Shown: piece after piece, positions 17,151-27,200 of the stretch
Layout: the number at the start of each line of letters is the position of its first letter
Position numbering within the stretch: the stretch's first letter is position 1
Origin: Deltaproteobacteria bacterium
GTDB taxonomy: Bacteria > Bdellovibrionota > UBA2394
NCBI GenBank assembly: GCA_017302715.1
Contig: JAFLCD010000001.1
Location: 1-64,000 of the forward strand
Length of the DNA stretch: 64,000 bases
Reading direction: 5' to 3'
Position numbers and translations under genes: made by a program
Notes under the pieces: model-generated
What the model was told of the DNA's origin: nothing
Databases searched by the model: none
The model's input: the letters and a program-made list of their open reading frames with translations, nothing else

Positions 17151-19910
17151 GTGGCAAACTTAAAAACCATTCGCTTAAGCGGAGTCAGGCAAAACAATTT
17201 AAAGAATTTCGCCCTCGAAATTCCTCTCGAAAAATTTGTCTGCATTACGGGGCCGAGTGGCTCTGGCAAAAGCAGTTTGGCCTTCGATACTCTTTATGCG
17301 GAGGGTTATCGAAGGTACGTCGAATCTCTGAGCACCTACGCTCGACAGTTTTTTGAAAAAGTTCCAAAGCCCGATATAGATTCGATCGAAAATATTTGTC
17401 CGAGCATTGCCCTTCAACAGAAAAATCCTGTTCGAAATTCTCGATCAACGGTTGGAACTTCAACTGAAATTTACGATTACCTTCGTTTGTGTTTTTCAAA
17501 ACTCGGGCAATCCTACTGCCCTAAATGCGGCGAACTCGTAAAAGCAGATACGGCGCAGTCGGCAGCCGATGCGATCTTGGGATTTTTAAGAGAGAAAAGT
17601 GATCGAGCCTACTTGGGATTTTTTTTAAAAGAAGAGGCAAAAGTAGATCAGCTGATTGAAAAAGGATTTTTGAGACGATTGAGTTCCGCAAGCTCACCCG
17701 AACCCATCGAATTAGAATCTGAGCGTGGAAAAAATTTAAAAGCAAAATCTCTCATTGTTTATGATCGACTCGTTGTCTCGATGAAAGATCGCCATCGACT
17801 TGTTGAATCTTTAGAAGGAAGTTTTCGAGAATCCAGCGGCGAAGCATTTATTTTTCTTTCTGAAGCAAAGAAAATTTTAAAATTTTCTTCCGAGTTTAGA
17901 TGCGCGAATTGCGATATCGCGGTGCCCAAACCCTCGCCTCTTTTATTTTCTTTTAATTCTCCTCTTGGTGCATGCCCAGCCTGTAAAGGCTTTGGAAATA
18001 CTTTAGAATACGATGAAAAACTTTTAGTTCCTAACACGCGACTTAGTTTAGATCGAGGTGCCGTCGATCCCTTTACGAAGCCAATCATGAAGAAGGCGCA
18101 AAAAAAATTAATTGAGTTCGCCGACAAAATGAAAATTGCGGTGGATGCCCCATGGACCGAGCTCACCGAAAAAGAGCGAAAACTTTTGATGCATGGACAA
18201 GGTGCTTACAAAGGAATTGTCGGACATTTTAAGAAGCTTGAAGAGAAAAAATATAAACTTCACGTTCGGGTTTTTATTCGCCGATTTCAAACGGCTTTTC
18301 GCTGCGAAGTTTGTAAAGGCTCACGACTTCGCCCAGAAGCTTTATTTATCAAAGTAAAGGGCAAGACCATTTTCGATCTCACGGTGATGTCGCTTGAAAA
18401 TTTAGAAAAATGGTTTGCTGGAATTTCTTGGACGCCCGCAGAAAAAACAATAAACCGCGAAGTGCTTCGACAACTCCAATCGCGTTTACATTTTTTAAAT
18501 CGAATGGGCTTACAATATTTAAATCTCGCCCGACTTTCAAAAACTTTATCCGGAGGCGAAACCCAGCGCATTTTGCTTTCAAATCAACTTGGCTCTGAAC
18601 TTTCAGGCACTCTGTATGTGCTTGATGAGCCGAGCATCGGACTTCACCCAACGGATCGCGATCGACTTTTAGATTCTTTAAAAGATCTTATTCAGATGGG
18701 TAACTCCATCGTTGTCGTAGAGCACGACCTCGACACGATCTCTAAATCTGACACGGTAATTGAACTTGGGCCCGGCTCCGGAAAAAACGGAGGCGAAATT
18801 ATTTTTAACGGTGATTATAAAGATTTTCGAAAATCGGGCACGCTGACGGCGAAATACCTACGAAATGAATCTCGAATTGAACTTCCAAAAAATATTCGCG
18901 AGGGTTCTGCGATTTGGCTCTCGATTCAAGGTGCTACAGAAAATAATTTAAGAGATGTTTCACTTCGACTTCCGCTTCATCGTTTGATCGGGGTTTCGGG
19001 AGTTTCAGGAAGTGGCAAATCTACTCTCATTCATCAAACGCTCTATAACGCACTTGCGAGACTTTTTTATCAATCGACCGAAACGATTGGGCATTTCAAA
19101 AAACTTTTTGGCTCCGATAAACTTCGCGGAGTCGTGATGCTCGATCAATCTCCCATCGGAAAATCAGCACGAAGCATTCCGCTGACAATTATCGGCGCTT
19201 ACGATGATATTCGTTCACTTTTTTCATCTCAACTTAAAGCGAAGCGAGCTGGCTTAGCGGCTCGAGATTTTTCCTTTAATTTGCCGGGTGGTCGGTGTGA
19301 AACCTGCCAAGGCGAAGGCGTTGTTAAAACTGAAATGTATTTTCTCGATGATCTTTATTTAACTTGTGAGACGTGCGAAGGCAGGCGCTTCAAAAAAGAA
19401 ATTCTGCAAATTAAAGTTCGCGGAAAAAGTATTTACGATATTTTTCAAATGACGGTGAGCGAAGCCCGCACTTTCTTTGCAGATCATCGAAGTCTTGGCG
19501 ATAGAATGGAGCTTTTAGAAAAAGTAGGTTTGGGTTATCTGCAGCTTGGTCAAAGCTCGCATACTTTATCGGGCGGAGAATCTCAGCGACTTAAAATCGC
19601 TTCTGAGCTGATGGACCGCAAAAAGAAAAATCTTCTCTATATATTAGATGAGCCCACTACCGGTCTTCATATCTCTGAGGTAGGGCTTCTCATTAAAGTT
19701 TTGCAAGATTTAGTCGAGAACGGAAATACTGTCGTCGTGATTGAGCATAATATAGACGTCTTGAAATCTGTAGATTGGCTTGTGGATATGGGTCCAGGTG
19801 CAGGAGAAAATGGCGGGCAAATCGTCGCCGAGGGAACTCCTCAGCAAATTTCTAAATCAAAAACGAAAACGGCAATTTATTTAAAGAAAGCTTTCGAAGT
19901 CGCGGCTTAA
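17151..19910 (+). CDS. UvrA paralogue 1 (divergent excinuclease subunit A)
   Basis: 919 residues from a GTG start. Both ABC ATPase units are intact: Walker [14 protein letters not shown] and [13 protein letters not shown], signatures LSGGETQR and LSGGESQR, Walker [11 protein letters not shown] and [10 protein letters not shown]. Two zinc modules are present (CANC...CPAC and CETC...CETC). UvrA scans DNA for damage and loads UvrB. The region equivalent to the UvrB-binding domain (about 130-240) is poorly conserved and lacks the KGEH-type motif. The conserved SNPATY-type segment is replaced (SIPLTIIGAYDDIRSLF). The insertion domain is retained. This is the more diverged of two uvrA genes in the window and may be a specialised (UvrA2-like) copy. 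Confidence 0.85.
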   Translation: MANLKTIRLSGVRQNNLKNFALEIPLEKFVCITGPSGSGKSSLAFDTLYAEGYRRYVESLSTYARQFFEKVPKPDIDSIENICPSIALQQKNPVRNSRSTVGTSTEIYDYLRLCFSKLGQSYCPKCGELVKADTAQSAADAILGFLREKSDRAYLGFFLKEEAKVDQLIEKGFLRRLSSASSPEPIELESERGKNLKAKSLIVYDRLVVSMKDRHRLVESLEGSFRESSGEAFIFLSEAKKILKFSSEFRCANCDIAVPKPSPLLFSFNSPLGACPACKGFGNTLEYDEKLLVPNTRLSLDRGAVDPFTKPIMKKAQKKLIEFADKMKIAVDAPWTELTEKERKLLMHGQGAYKGIVGHFKKLEEKKYKLHVRVFIRRFQTAFRCEVCKGSRLRPEALFIKVKGKTIFDLTVMSLENLEKWFAGISWTPAEKTINREVLRQLQSRLHFLNRMGLQYLNLARLSKTLSGGETQRILLSNQLGSELSGTLYVLDEPSIGLHPTDRDRLLDSLKDLIQMGNSIVVVEHDLDTISKSDTVIELGPGSGKNGGEIIFNGDYKDFRKSGTLTAKYLRNESRIELPKNIREGSAIWLSIQGATENNLRDVSLRLPLHRLIGVSGVSGSGKSTLIHQTLYNALARLFYQSTETIGHFKKLFGSDKLRGVVMLDQSPIGKSARSIPLTIIGAYDDIRSLFSSQLKAKRAGLAARDFSFNLPGGRCETCQGEGVVKTEMYFLDDLYLTCETCEGRRFKKEILQIKVRGKSIYDIFQMTVSEARTFFADHRSLGDRMELLEKVGLGYLQLGQSSHTLSGGESQRLKIASELMDRKKKNLLYILDEPTTGLHISEVGLLIKVLQDLVENGNTVVVIEHNIDVLKSVDWLVDMGPGAGENGGQIVAEGTPQQISKSKTKTAIYLKKAFEVAA

Positions 19911-19915
19911 GAAGA

Positions 19916-20668
19916 TTAATCACGAACCATTAGCTGAACCCAAACGCTTCCCCGACGTTTTCCAGTTTCAGCGTAATTTCCTAACCCCTTAAATTCGATA
20001 GGCTTTGTAAAATCTAATTTCTTTGTAATCTTAAATTCAATCTGCTGTCGGTCTGTTGCAATTCCAGTACCTAAACATTTATTACATTTTTCAGCCGTCA
20101 CGCCTTTACCATCACAAGCTTCGCAGGTTTTATCCCACTTCATAGCTCCGCGCTGAATTTTGCTTACGCCTAAACCCTTACAAATTTTACAGGTTTGCTT
20201 TCTTGACTGCGGATTTGCCCCACTACCTAAACAGACGGAGCAAGGTTTTCTAAATGGAAATTCAAAAAATTGGGACCCTTCTTTTTCAAGATCGTCTGCA
20301 TCGATCGATAAAACTAAATGAATATCTAGATTTTCATCTGTTTTGATCAGCCTATTCTTAGGCCGATAAATTCCTGAAATCTCGATAAACTCTTCTCGCT
20401 TCACAGGCGTTAGAGCATAGGTCACTTTTTTTTCAGCGAATTTAATCTGTGAGATCTGCACTTCGATCTGTTTCTTATGCTTTAAAATCTTACCTTCGGT
20501 GTTAAGCGTGGCATAGGCCTCCTGAATTAATCGAAACGCAGCAGGAGCCTTAGGGTCTGAATTGATGTCCGGGTGAAATTTCTTTGCCAAACGACGATAA
20601 GCCCTTTGAACTTCATTCAAATCAGCCTGAATATCGAGCTCAAGATCGGCAAAGTAATTGTGGATCAC
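19916..20668 (-). CDS. DnaJ-like co-chaperone with zinc-finger domain
   Basis: 250 residues from a GTG start. An N-terminal J domain (about 1-60) carries the HPD motif (KKFHPDINSD), which stimulates DnaK ATPase. It is followed by a divergent beta segment and four CxxCxGxG-type repeats (CSVCLGSG, CKICKGLG, CEACDGKG, CNKCLGTG; about 155-215) forming the two-zinc module of DnaJ. The Gly/Phe-rich linker and the full C-terminal substrate domain of true DnaJ (about 375 residues) are missing. It may be a specialised J-protein. It is convergent with uvrA paralogue 1, 5 bases apart, and divergent from glpK. Confidence 0.75.
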   Translation of the reverse strand: MIHNYFADLELDIQADLNEVQRAYRRLAKKFHPDINSDPKAPAAFRLIQEAYATLNTEGKILKHKKQIEVQISQIKFAEKKVTYALTPVKREEFIEISGIYRPKNRLIKTDENLDIHLVLSIDADDLEKEGSQFFEFPFRKPCSVCLGSGANPQSRKQTCKICKGLGVSKIQRGAMKWDKTCEACDGKGVTAEKCNKCLGTGIATDRQQIEFKITKKLDFTKPIEFKGLGNYAETGKRRGSVWVQLMVRD

Positions 20669-20714
20669 TTCTCTATTTTACAAGAAATCGAAATCCTTTA
20701 GTGTGTTGAAAGAA

Positions 20715-22157
20715 ATGATTCTTGCGATTGATCAAGGAACCACAAGCTCACGAGCTATTTTGCTCGACGCAAAAGGTCGCCTGATTGCAAGTCATAGTGT
20801 TGCCATTGTGCAGCATTATCCAAAGCCAGGCTGGGTGGAGCATGACCCAAAAGATATTTGGTCAAGTGTTGAAAAATCTATCGTTGGAGCCATTCGCAAA
20901 GCTCGCATCTCTCCTAAGAAAATTTTAAGTATAGGAATTTCGAATCAGCGTGAAACGGTCAGTTTGTTTGACGGAGATAAACCTCTTCATCGTTTTATTG
21001 TTTGGCAGGATCGGAGAACTTCTGATGAATGCCAAAAGTTAAAAAAATTTGAAAAAATTATTCAGAAAAAATCTGGGCTGCCCGTAGACCCCTATTTTTC
21101 ATCTACGAAAATTCGCTGGCTGATTGAAAAATTAAAAATTTCGCCGAGTCAAAAATCCATTCGTTTTCGAACCATCGAAAGTTTTTTAATTTCTAAAATG
21201 TCTCGAAAAGATTTTACAGAGGCAACCAACGCTTCTCGTACATCTTTAATGAATCTTCAGTCTCTTAAGTGGGATCCTGAGCTTTTAGAAATTTTTGGAA
21301 TTCCTAAATCTTTTTGTCCCGAAATTATTTCTTCTCAAAATACGGAGATTAAAACAAAGGGCCTGCATTTTTTACCCGATGGCATTCCCATTTCAGGAAT
21401 TTTAGGAGATCAACAAGCTGCTCTGTTTGGTCAAATGGGTTGGCGCGCAGGCGAAGGCAAAATCACTTTTGGCACGGGCTCTTTTATTTTATTGAATGCC
21501 GGCGAAAAACCCATCGAATCAAAAAATTCTTTGGTCTCTACTTTGGCCATTCAATGGAAAGACCGAAAAAAGCTTTACGCCCTTGAAGGTAGCGCTTTTA
21601 TCTGCGGCGCTTGGATTCAGTGGCTGCGCGATGAACTGAAATTGATAAAAAATTCTGCAGAAATTGAAAATCTTGCAGAAAAAGTTTCTTCTTCTGAAGG
21701 AGTGATGGTCATTCCTGCACTTTCAGGAATGGGTGCTCCCTTTTGGAAGCCCGAAATGAGAGGAGAAATCTTAGGTCTTACTCGTGGATCTTCTCAATCA
21801 CATCTTGCACGCGCCTCGCTTGAAGCTTTGGCTTTTCAAAATCGCGCCCTCATCGATGCGATGAAAAAAGATTCTCCCGGCTTAAAATTAAATTGGAAAG
21901 TAGACGGCGGCGCTGTGAAAAATAATCTGCTGATGCAGATTCAGGCAGATATTTTGCAATCCACTATTATTCGACCAAAAAATTTAGAGGCAACTGCTTT
22001 TGGAGCCGGAATGCTTTCGGCTCATGCTCTCGATTTGATAGATCTTAAAACGATTGAGAAATCTTGGAAGCAAGAGCGAAGCTTTAAGCCTCAACGGACT
22101 TCAAGCGCCGATCTTGTTCCTCTCTATGCTCGCTGGCTTCAGCGAGTTTCTTCGTAA
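20715..22157 (+). CDS. glpK: Glycerol kinase
   Basis: 480 residues from the ATG at 20715; an upstream in-frame extension to 20658 would overlap the divergent DnaJ-like gene and adds no family sequence. FGGY-kinase features: ILAIDQGTTSSRAILLD (ATP phosphate loop), GWVEHDPKDIW, WQDRRT, ITFGTGSFILLNAG and VDGGAVKNNLLMQIQADIL. It phosphorylates glycerol to glycerol 3-phosphate in the cytoplasm. No glpF or glpD is adjacent. Its 3' end overlaps the convergent downstream gene by 19 bases. Confidence 0.92.
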   Translation: MILAIDQGTTSSRAILLDAKGRLIASHSVAIVQHYPKPGWVEHDPKDIWSSVEKSIVGAIRKARISPKKILSIGISNQRETVSLFDGDKPLHRFIVWQDRRTSDECQKLKKFEKIIQKKSGLPVDPYFSSTKIRWLIEKLKISPSQKSIRFRTIESFLISKMSRKDFTEATNASRTSLMNLQSLKWDPELLEIFGIPKSFCPEIISSQNTEIKTKGLHFLPDGIPISGILGDQQAALFGQMGWRAGEGKITFGTGSFILLNAGEKPIESKNSLVSTLAIQWKDRKKLYALEGSAFICGAWIQWLRDELKLIKNSAEIENLAEKVSSSEGVMVIPALSGMGAPFWKPEMRGEILGLTRGSSQSHLARASLEALAFQNRALIDAMKKDSPGLKLNWKVDGGAVKNNLLMQIQADILQSTIIRPKNLEATAFGAGMLSAHALDLIDLKTIEKSWKQERSFKPQRTSSADLVPLYARWLQRVSS

Positions 22158-23029
22158 CAATTAATTTTCTTTAACTCGTCTTTGAAAGTTTCTTTAAATG
22201 AAACCTGAACTTTTCCATCCAAAAATCTGGCGGCGATCCACTCTTTGTCCAACTTTGGAAGTTCATTCTCCATATAGATAGCGCCATCTGAATTTTGAAT
22301 ATCGGCATAAGCTTTTCTGCCTTCCGTAATTAAAACCCAAAGACCTTTTGCAGTATCTGCCCAGTACTCGCCGATGCCATCTCGGTAATAGTAACCTTGA
22401 GTTTTTGCATTCCAAGTACTCGTCCACAATCTTTCTAAGTAGCCAAGACGCTGACTGCAGTGTTGAGATGAAGAAGAGCTTAAAATATTTTTAGCAAATT
22501 TCATCTTAGTCGAAAGAATTGAGCCGATGAAAACTGCATAAGCTTCTTCAAGAGCCATTTCTGATTTTTCTTTAGAGTATTTGCTATAAACAATATGCGC
22601 TCGATTTTTCATCCAAGTATTGAGTTGAGAAAAATCTTTTTTCAACTCAATGAAATTAGCTTTGTAAGCGTGAAAACTTTCGTGAATCAAAGTATCTAAA
22701 TCGTTTGGTGAAATGAGATCGATAGTTTTTAATCGTCCCGCTCCGTCTCCCAATCGAGAATTTAAAATGAGTCGGTTGAAAAACCTCTCATACTTATTCA
22801 CGGGCTCAATTTCAAAATCGATAGAGTTAATGGATCTCAAGCCCTTAACAACATGCTCAAGATCTAACTCAGTTCCGTGAATACTCTTTAAAAATGACTC
22901 TACTTGCCAGGTCGAAGCCTCTGAACGAGTCGAATTTAAAGAAATTGCGGTTAAAAAAATGAACGCTATCCTTACAACCCGCCCAAGCAGCTGCCCGGCA
23001 GGGTTGCATTCCCCTCTTTTAGATATCAT
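22139..23029 (-). CDS. Predicted secreted zincin-like protein
   Basis: 296 residues, family not recognised. The ATG at 23029 is preceded by GGGGACAAGGGG. A rather long polar N-region (about 18 residues) precedes a hydrophobic stretch (VVRIAFIFLTAISL), so export by a signal peptide is likely. At about residues 111-120 there is LIHESFHAYK, an HExxH zinc-binding motif. About 45 residues on, ALEEAYAVFIG could supply the Glu ligand seen in gluzincins. This makes a metallopeptidase plausible but unproven. It overlaps the end of glpK by 19 bases in convergent orientation. Confidence 0.55.
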   Translation of the reverse strand: MISKRGECNPAGQLLGRVVRIAFIFLTAISLNSTRSEASTWQVESFLKSIHGTELDLEHVVKGLRSINSIDFEIEPVNKYERFFNRLILNSRLGDGAGRLKTIDLISPNDLDTLIHESFHAYKANFIELKKDFSQLNTWMKNRAHIVYSKYSKEKSEMALEEAYAVFIGSILSTKMKFAKNILSSSSSQHCSQRLGYLERLWTSTWNAKTQGYYYRDGIGEYWADTAKGLWVLITEGRKAYADIQNSDGAIYMENELPKLDKEWIAARFLDGKVQVSFKETFKDELKKINCYEETR

Positions 23030-23059
23030 CCCCTTGTCCCCTCATATTCATTAAACGTA

Positions 23060-24268
23060 ATGTCATCGGTACGCGTCAATATGAATTCGACATCCACCGG
23101 AATTGATTTGTTAGAAAAAAACCTCCCCGTTATTTTGCGCAAACGACGCATTAAAAACGTTGGCGTGTTGTGTCATCCCTCTTCTGCGACGCGTCAATTT
23201 CGTCATCTCGTTTCGATTGTTGAAAAACATTCAACGATCGCAGCACTCTTTGGACCGCAACACGGCATTCATGGAGAGACTCAAGACAATATGATTGAGT
23301 GGCAAGACACTCGAGATGAGAAAGGACGAAATGTATTTTCTCTCTACGGCGAAAGGCGAAAGCCAACTCAAGATTCTCTAAAAAATGTTGAGCTGATGAT
23401 CGTCGATCTTTTTGATGTGGGTGCGCGCTACTACACATTTATTTATACGATGGCGTATATGCTCGAAGTTTGTGGCGAACTTGATATTCCTGTTTTGATT
23501 TGTGATCGACCGAATCCCCTCGGCGGAGATTTCATTGAAGGAAATATTTTAGATTTAAATTTTAAATCTTTTGTCGGCATGTACGAACTTCCTGTTTGTC
23601 ATGGAATGACAATTGCAGAGCTCGCAAAATTTTTCTGTTCGAAGATGAAAAACCCTCCAGAGCTTTTGATTTCTAAAATGTCTAAGTGGAAAAGAAAAAT
23701 GCATTTTCCTGAGACGAAGCTTCCCTGGACACTTCCCTCTCCCAATATGCCTAATTACGAAGCTTCTGTTTTTTATCCAGGCGGATGTTTGCTAGAAGCC
23801 ACCTCTCTTTCGGAAGGGCGTGGAACAACTCGACCCTTTGAACTCATCGGCGCACCTTTTTTAAATTGGGATGAAATCGAAAAAGAATACCTCTCGATTT
23901 GTAAAAAATTAAAATTGCAGCCCGCTATTTTTCATCGCCAGGGATTTCTTCCAACTTTTCATAAATTTTCTGGAGAAGTTTGTAAGGGCGCGCTTCAGTC
24001 TTGTTCAAATCCAAAAAAGTTTTTTCCTCTTCGCCACACCGTCATTTTGCTTTGGATTTTTAGAAAGCTCTACGGCTCGCAATGGAAATGGAAAGAGCCG
24101 CCTTACGAATATGAATTTAAAAAACTTCCGATCGATATCTTGGCTGGCGGAACGACGCTTAGAGAAACTGTCGATCAGCAAAAGCCTCTCTCAGAGCTTT
24201 TTGATTCATGGAAAGTGGACGAAGCGAAGTTCAAAAAAATTCGAAAAGAATTTTTAATTTATACTTAA
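23060..24268 (+). CDS. namZ: DUF1343/NamZ-type exo-beta-N-acetylmuramidase
   Basis: 402 residues. The family (DUF1343, COG3876, GH171) includes Bacillus NamZ, which releases MurNAc from peptidoglycan fragments. Conserved segments seen: GVLCHPSS, ALFGPQHGIHGE, VELMIVDLFDVGARYYTF, LICDRPNPLGG, LPWTLPSPNMPN and SEGRGTTRPFELIGAPF. There is no signal peptide, so it would be cytoplasmic, suggesting cell-wall recycling or use of imported wall fragments. The start could also be the ATG seven codons later. mfd follows 5 bases after the stop. I use the symbol by family only. Confidence 0.8.
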   Translation: MSSVRVNMNSTSTGIDLLEKNLPVILRKRRIKNVGVLCHPSSATRQFRHLVSIVEKHSTIAALFGPQHGIHGETQDNMIEWQDTRDEKGRNVFSLYGERRKPTQDSLKNVELMIVDLFDVGARYYTFIYTMAYMLEVCGELDIPVLICDRPNPLGGDFIEGNILDLNFKSFVGMYELPVCHGMTIAELAKFFCSKMKNPPELLISKMSKWKRKMHFPETKLPWTLPSPNMPNYEASVFYPGGCLLEATSLSEGRGTTRPFELIGAPFLNWDEIEKEYLSICKKLKLQPAIFHRQGFLPTFHKFSGEVCKGALQSCSNPKKFFPLRHTVILLWIFRKLYGSQWKWKEPPYEYEFKKLPIDILAGGTTLRETVDQQKPLSELFDSWKVDEAKFKKIRKEFLIYT

Positions 24269-24273
24269 GTTGT

Positions 24274-27200
24274 ATGAAACTGGTTCACCCTCAACGAGAG
24301 ATTTTAAAGGCATCGGGCCTGACGGCTTCTAGCTATCTCTATTTTATTTCAAAGCATTTTCGTTCGGGACTCGTTGTAGTGCCTAATTCGTTTGATCTCA
24401 ATCAAGCGAAAGAGACTTTAAATTTTTTCTTAGGAAATGAATTTTCGGTTTCAATTTTTCCTAGCTTAGAAAGAGTTTACGAACCGCTTCGACAAGAGCC
24501 TGAAGCTCTCTTTCAAAGAATCTTAACTCAGTGGCAACTCGCTTCAGGCGGCAATTACAGACCAGATTTTATTCTCACCACTCGAGAGGCTCTTAGCCAA
24601 AAGACGATTTCGGCAAAAGAGATCCTCAAAAGAACTCTCAAAGTTGAAAAGGGGGCGTGGCTCGAGCGAGATCATTTCATCCAGCAACTTTTTGCGTTGG
24701 GATATCGAAAAGATGAGCTCGCAGAAGATCAGGGATTTTTTAGTGTTCGCGGACATCTCATCGATATTTTCTCTCCTTACGAAAACTTTCCCTATCGATT
24801 GGAGTTTTTTGGCGATGAAGTCGTCTCTTTAAGAACTTTTGATCCAAAATCTCAACGAAGCTTAAAAGATTTAGAGAACTTTGATATTCTTCCCTGCCGA
24901 GAACTAATTTTAACCGGAGAAAATTTAAAACTCGCCAAAGAAAAGTTAAAAGATCTTGGTGATGAGCTCGGTGTAGATCGCTCAGATCGAGAGAGAATTT
25001 TAAGTGAACTCGAAAATCACCGCGAAATCATCGAGCCGAGATGGGTTTTGCCCGCTTTCACAGATTCGTTTGTAAATTTATTTGAATATCTGGATGAAAA
25101 TCTTCCCATCATTTTAGTGGACGCAGAAAAATCAGCCAAAGATCTTAGGGCATTTTGGAAAGAAGAAGATGCCGCTTTCGAGGAGCTCTCGGGAAGACTC
25201 GCCTATCCACCTCATCTTTTAAGATCGGAGGAAGATAGATTTTCTAAAGAAAATATAAACAAGTTAAACACAGGCGTGGTCGGCGAAGGCCATTCATATG
25301 AAGTTTTAAGTTTTGAAGGCTTAAGGCAAAAACTTTTGCAGGCTAAAAGCTTTCTTCCACTTGCAGAACTTGTTCGCGAATTTCACACGAAAGGAATTGC
25401 GACCGAAATTATTTTGCAAAATTCTAAGCGTACAGAAGCCTTAAAAGATGCGCTCCCTGAACTTCAAGACCTTATATATAGAGATGGACCTCTTTTCGAC
25501 GGATTTTCTTCCAATACGTTTCAGAAAATATTTATTAATGAAAAAGACATTTTCGGCAGTAAGCGCCGAAAAGTTTCAAGCGCTCGAGTGTCTTCAGAAG
25601 ATTTTCTGCGCCAATTCTCTGACCTCAAAGAGGGCGACTATATCATCCACGAAGATCATGGAATCGGACGCTATCGAGGCCTTCAAAAGTTAGAAATTCA
25701 TAAAGTTACGAGTGAGTTTTTAGTTCTTGAATTTGCTGACAATGACAAACTTTATTTACCCATTTATCGGGTAGATAAACTTTCTCGCTATGTTCGAGAG
25801 GGATTTGCGCATCCAAGGCTTGATAAACTTGGCACTCAAATTTTTCTCAAGAAAAAAGCGAAAATCAGAAAAGATATCTTAGCTGTTGCACACGAGCTGC
25901 TTGAAATAGCGGGGGCTCGAAAAACACAAAAAGTGGAGCGCCTTGATATGCAAAATCGCGATGCCTATTTCGAATTTGGAAATCGATTTGCTTACGATTT
26001 AACGTCCGATCAAGAAAGCGCGGTCGCAGAAATCGAAAGTGATATGCGAAAAGATTTTCCCATGGACCGTCTTGTTTGTGGAGATGTTGGCTTTGGCAAA
26101 ACTGAAGTAGCTCTTCGAGCCGCTATGCGCTGCCTTCTTCAAGGCAGACAAGTTGCCGTACTCGCGCCAACGACAATTCTAGTAGAGCAACATATGCGCA
26201 CCTTTAAAAAAAGATTTGAAGGGTTTAAGTTTCATCTCGCGCATCTCTCTCGGTTTGTTTCAGATGCCGATCAAAAAAAATCGGTCGCGGGAGTTCGTGA
26301 AGGTAAAATTGATCTGGTCATTGGCACCCATCGACTCTTACAAAACGATATTCAATTTAAAAATTTGGGCCTTCTTATTATCGATGAAGAACAACGGTTT
26401 GGGGTTAAACATAAAGAAAAAATAAAAAAAATGAGATCAAGCATCGATATATTAACTCTTTCAGCCACTCCCATCCCGAGAACTTTACAGATGTCTATTT
26501 TTGGAATTCGTGAACTGAGTCTAATCACCACTCCACCGGAGAGCCGCGAGTCAGTAAAAACCTATGTGGGAGCTTTTGATGAAAATCTTATTCGTGCGGC
26601 GTGCCTTAAAGAGCGCGAACGAGGTGGCCAAATTTTATTTGTACATAATAGGGTTCAAACCATTCAGGGGGTTGCTGATAAATTAAAGAAATTATTGCCC
26701 GAGTGTAAAATCGTAGTGGCTCACGGGCAAATGAAAGAAAACGATCTCGAAAATAAAATGCTCGAGTTTATCGAGGGTCGAGCGGATATTTTGATCGCCA
26801 CGACGATTATTGAAAATGGTTTAGACATTCCAAACGCCAATACACTTTTTGTAGATCATGCTGAAATGTTTGGACTCAGTGATCTGTATCAACTTCGCGG
26901 GCGCGTTGGTCGAGGACATCGATCGTCTTTCGCCTATTTTTTAATTCACGAAAATACAGCGCTTTCGGAAGAAGCCTCGAAACGCCTTCAAGTCATTCAA
27001 AGTTGCACCGAATTAGGCAGCGGATTCAATGTCGCCACTCATGATATGGAAATTCGAGGTTCCGGAAACCTTCTCGGCGAAGAACAATCGGGAATTATTG
27101 CTGAGGTGGGCTTAGAACTTTATACACAAATGCTTCAAGAAACTTTATCGACGCTTAAGAAAGAAAGTTTTCCTGAGCCGCTACCTGAACTCAACTCGGG

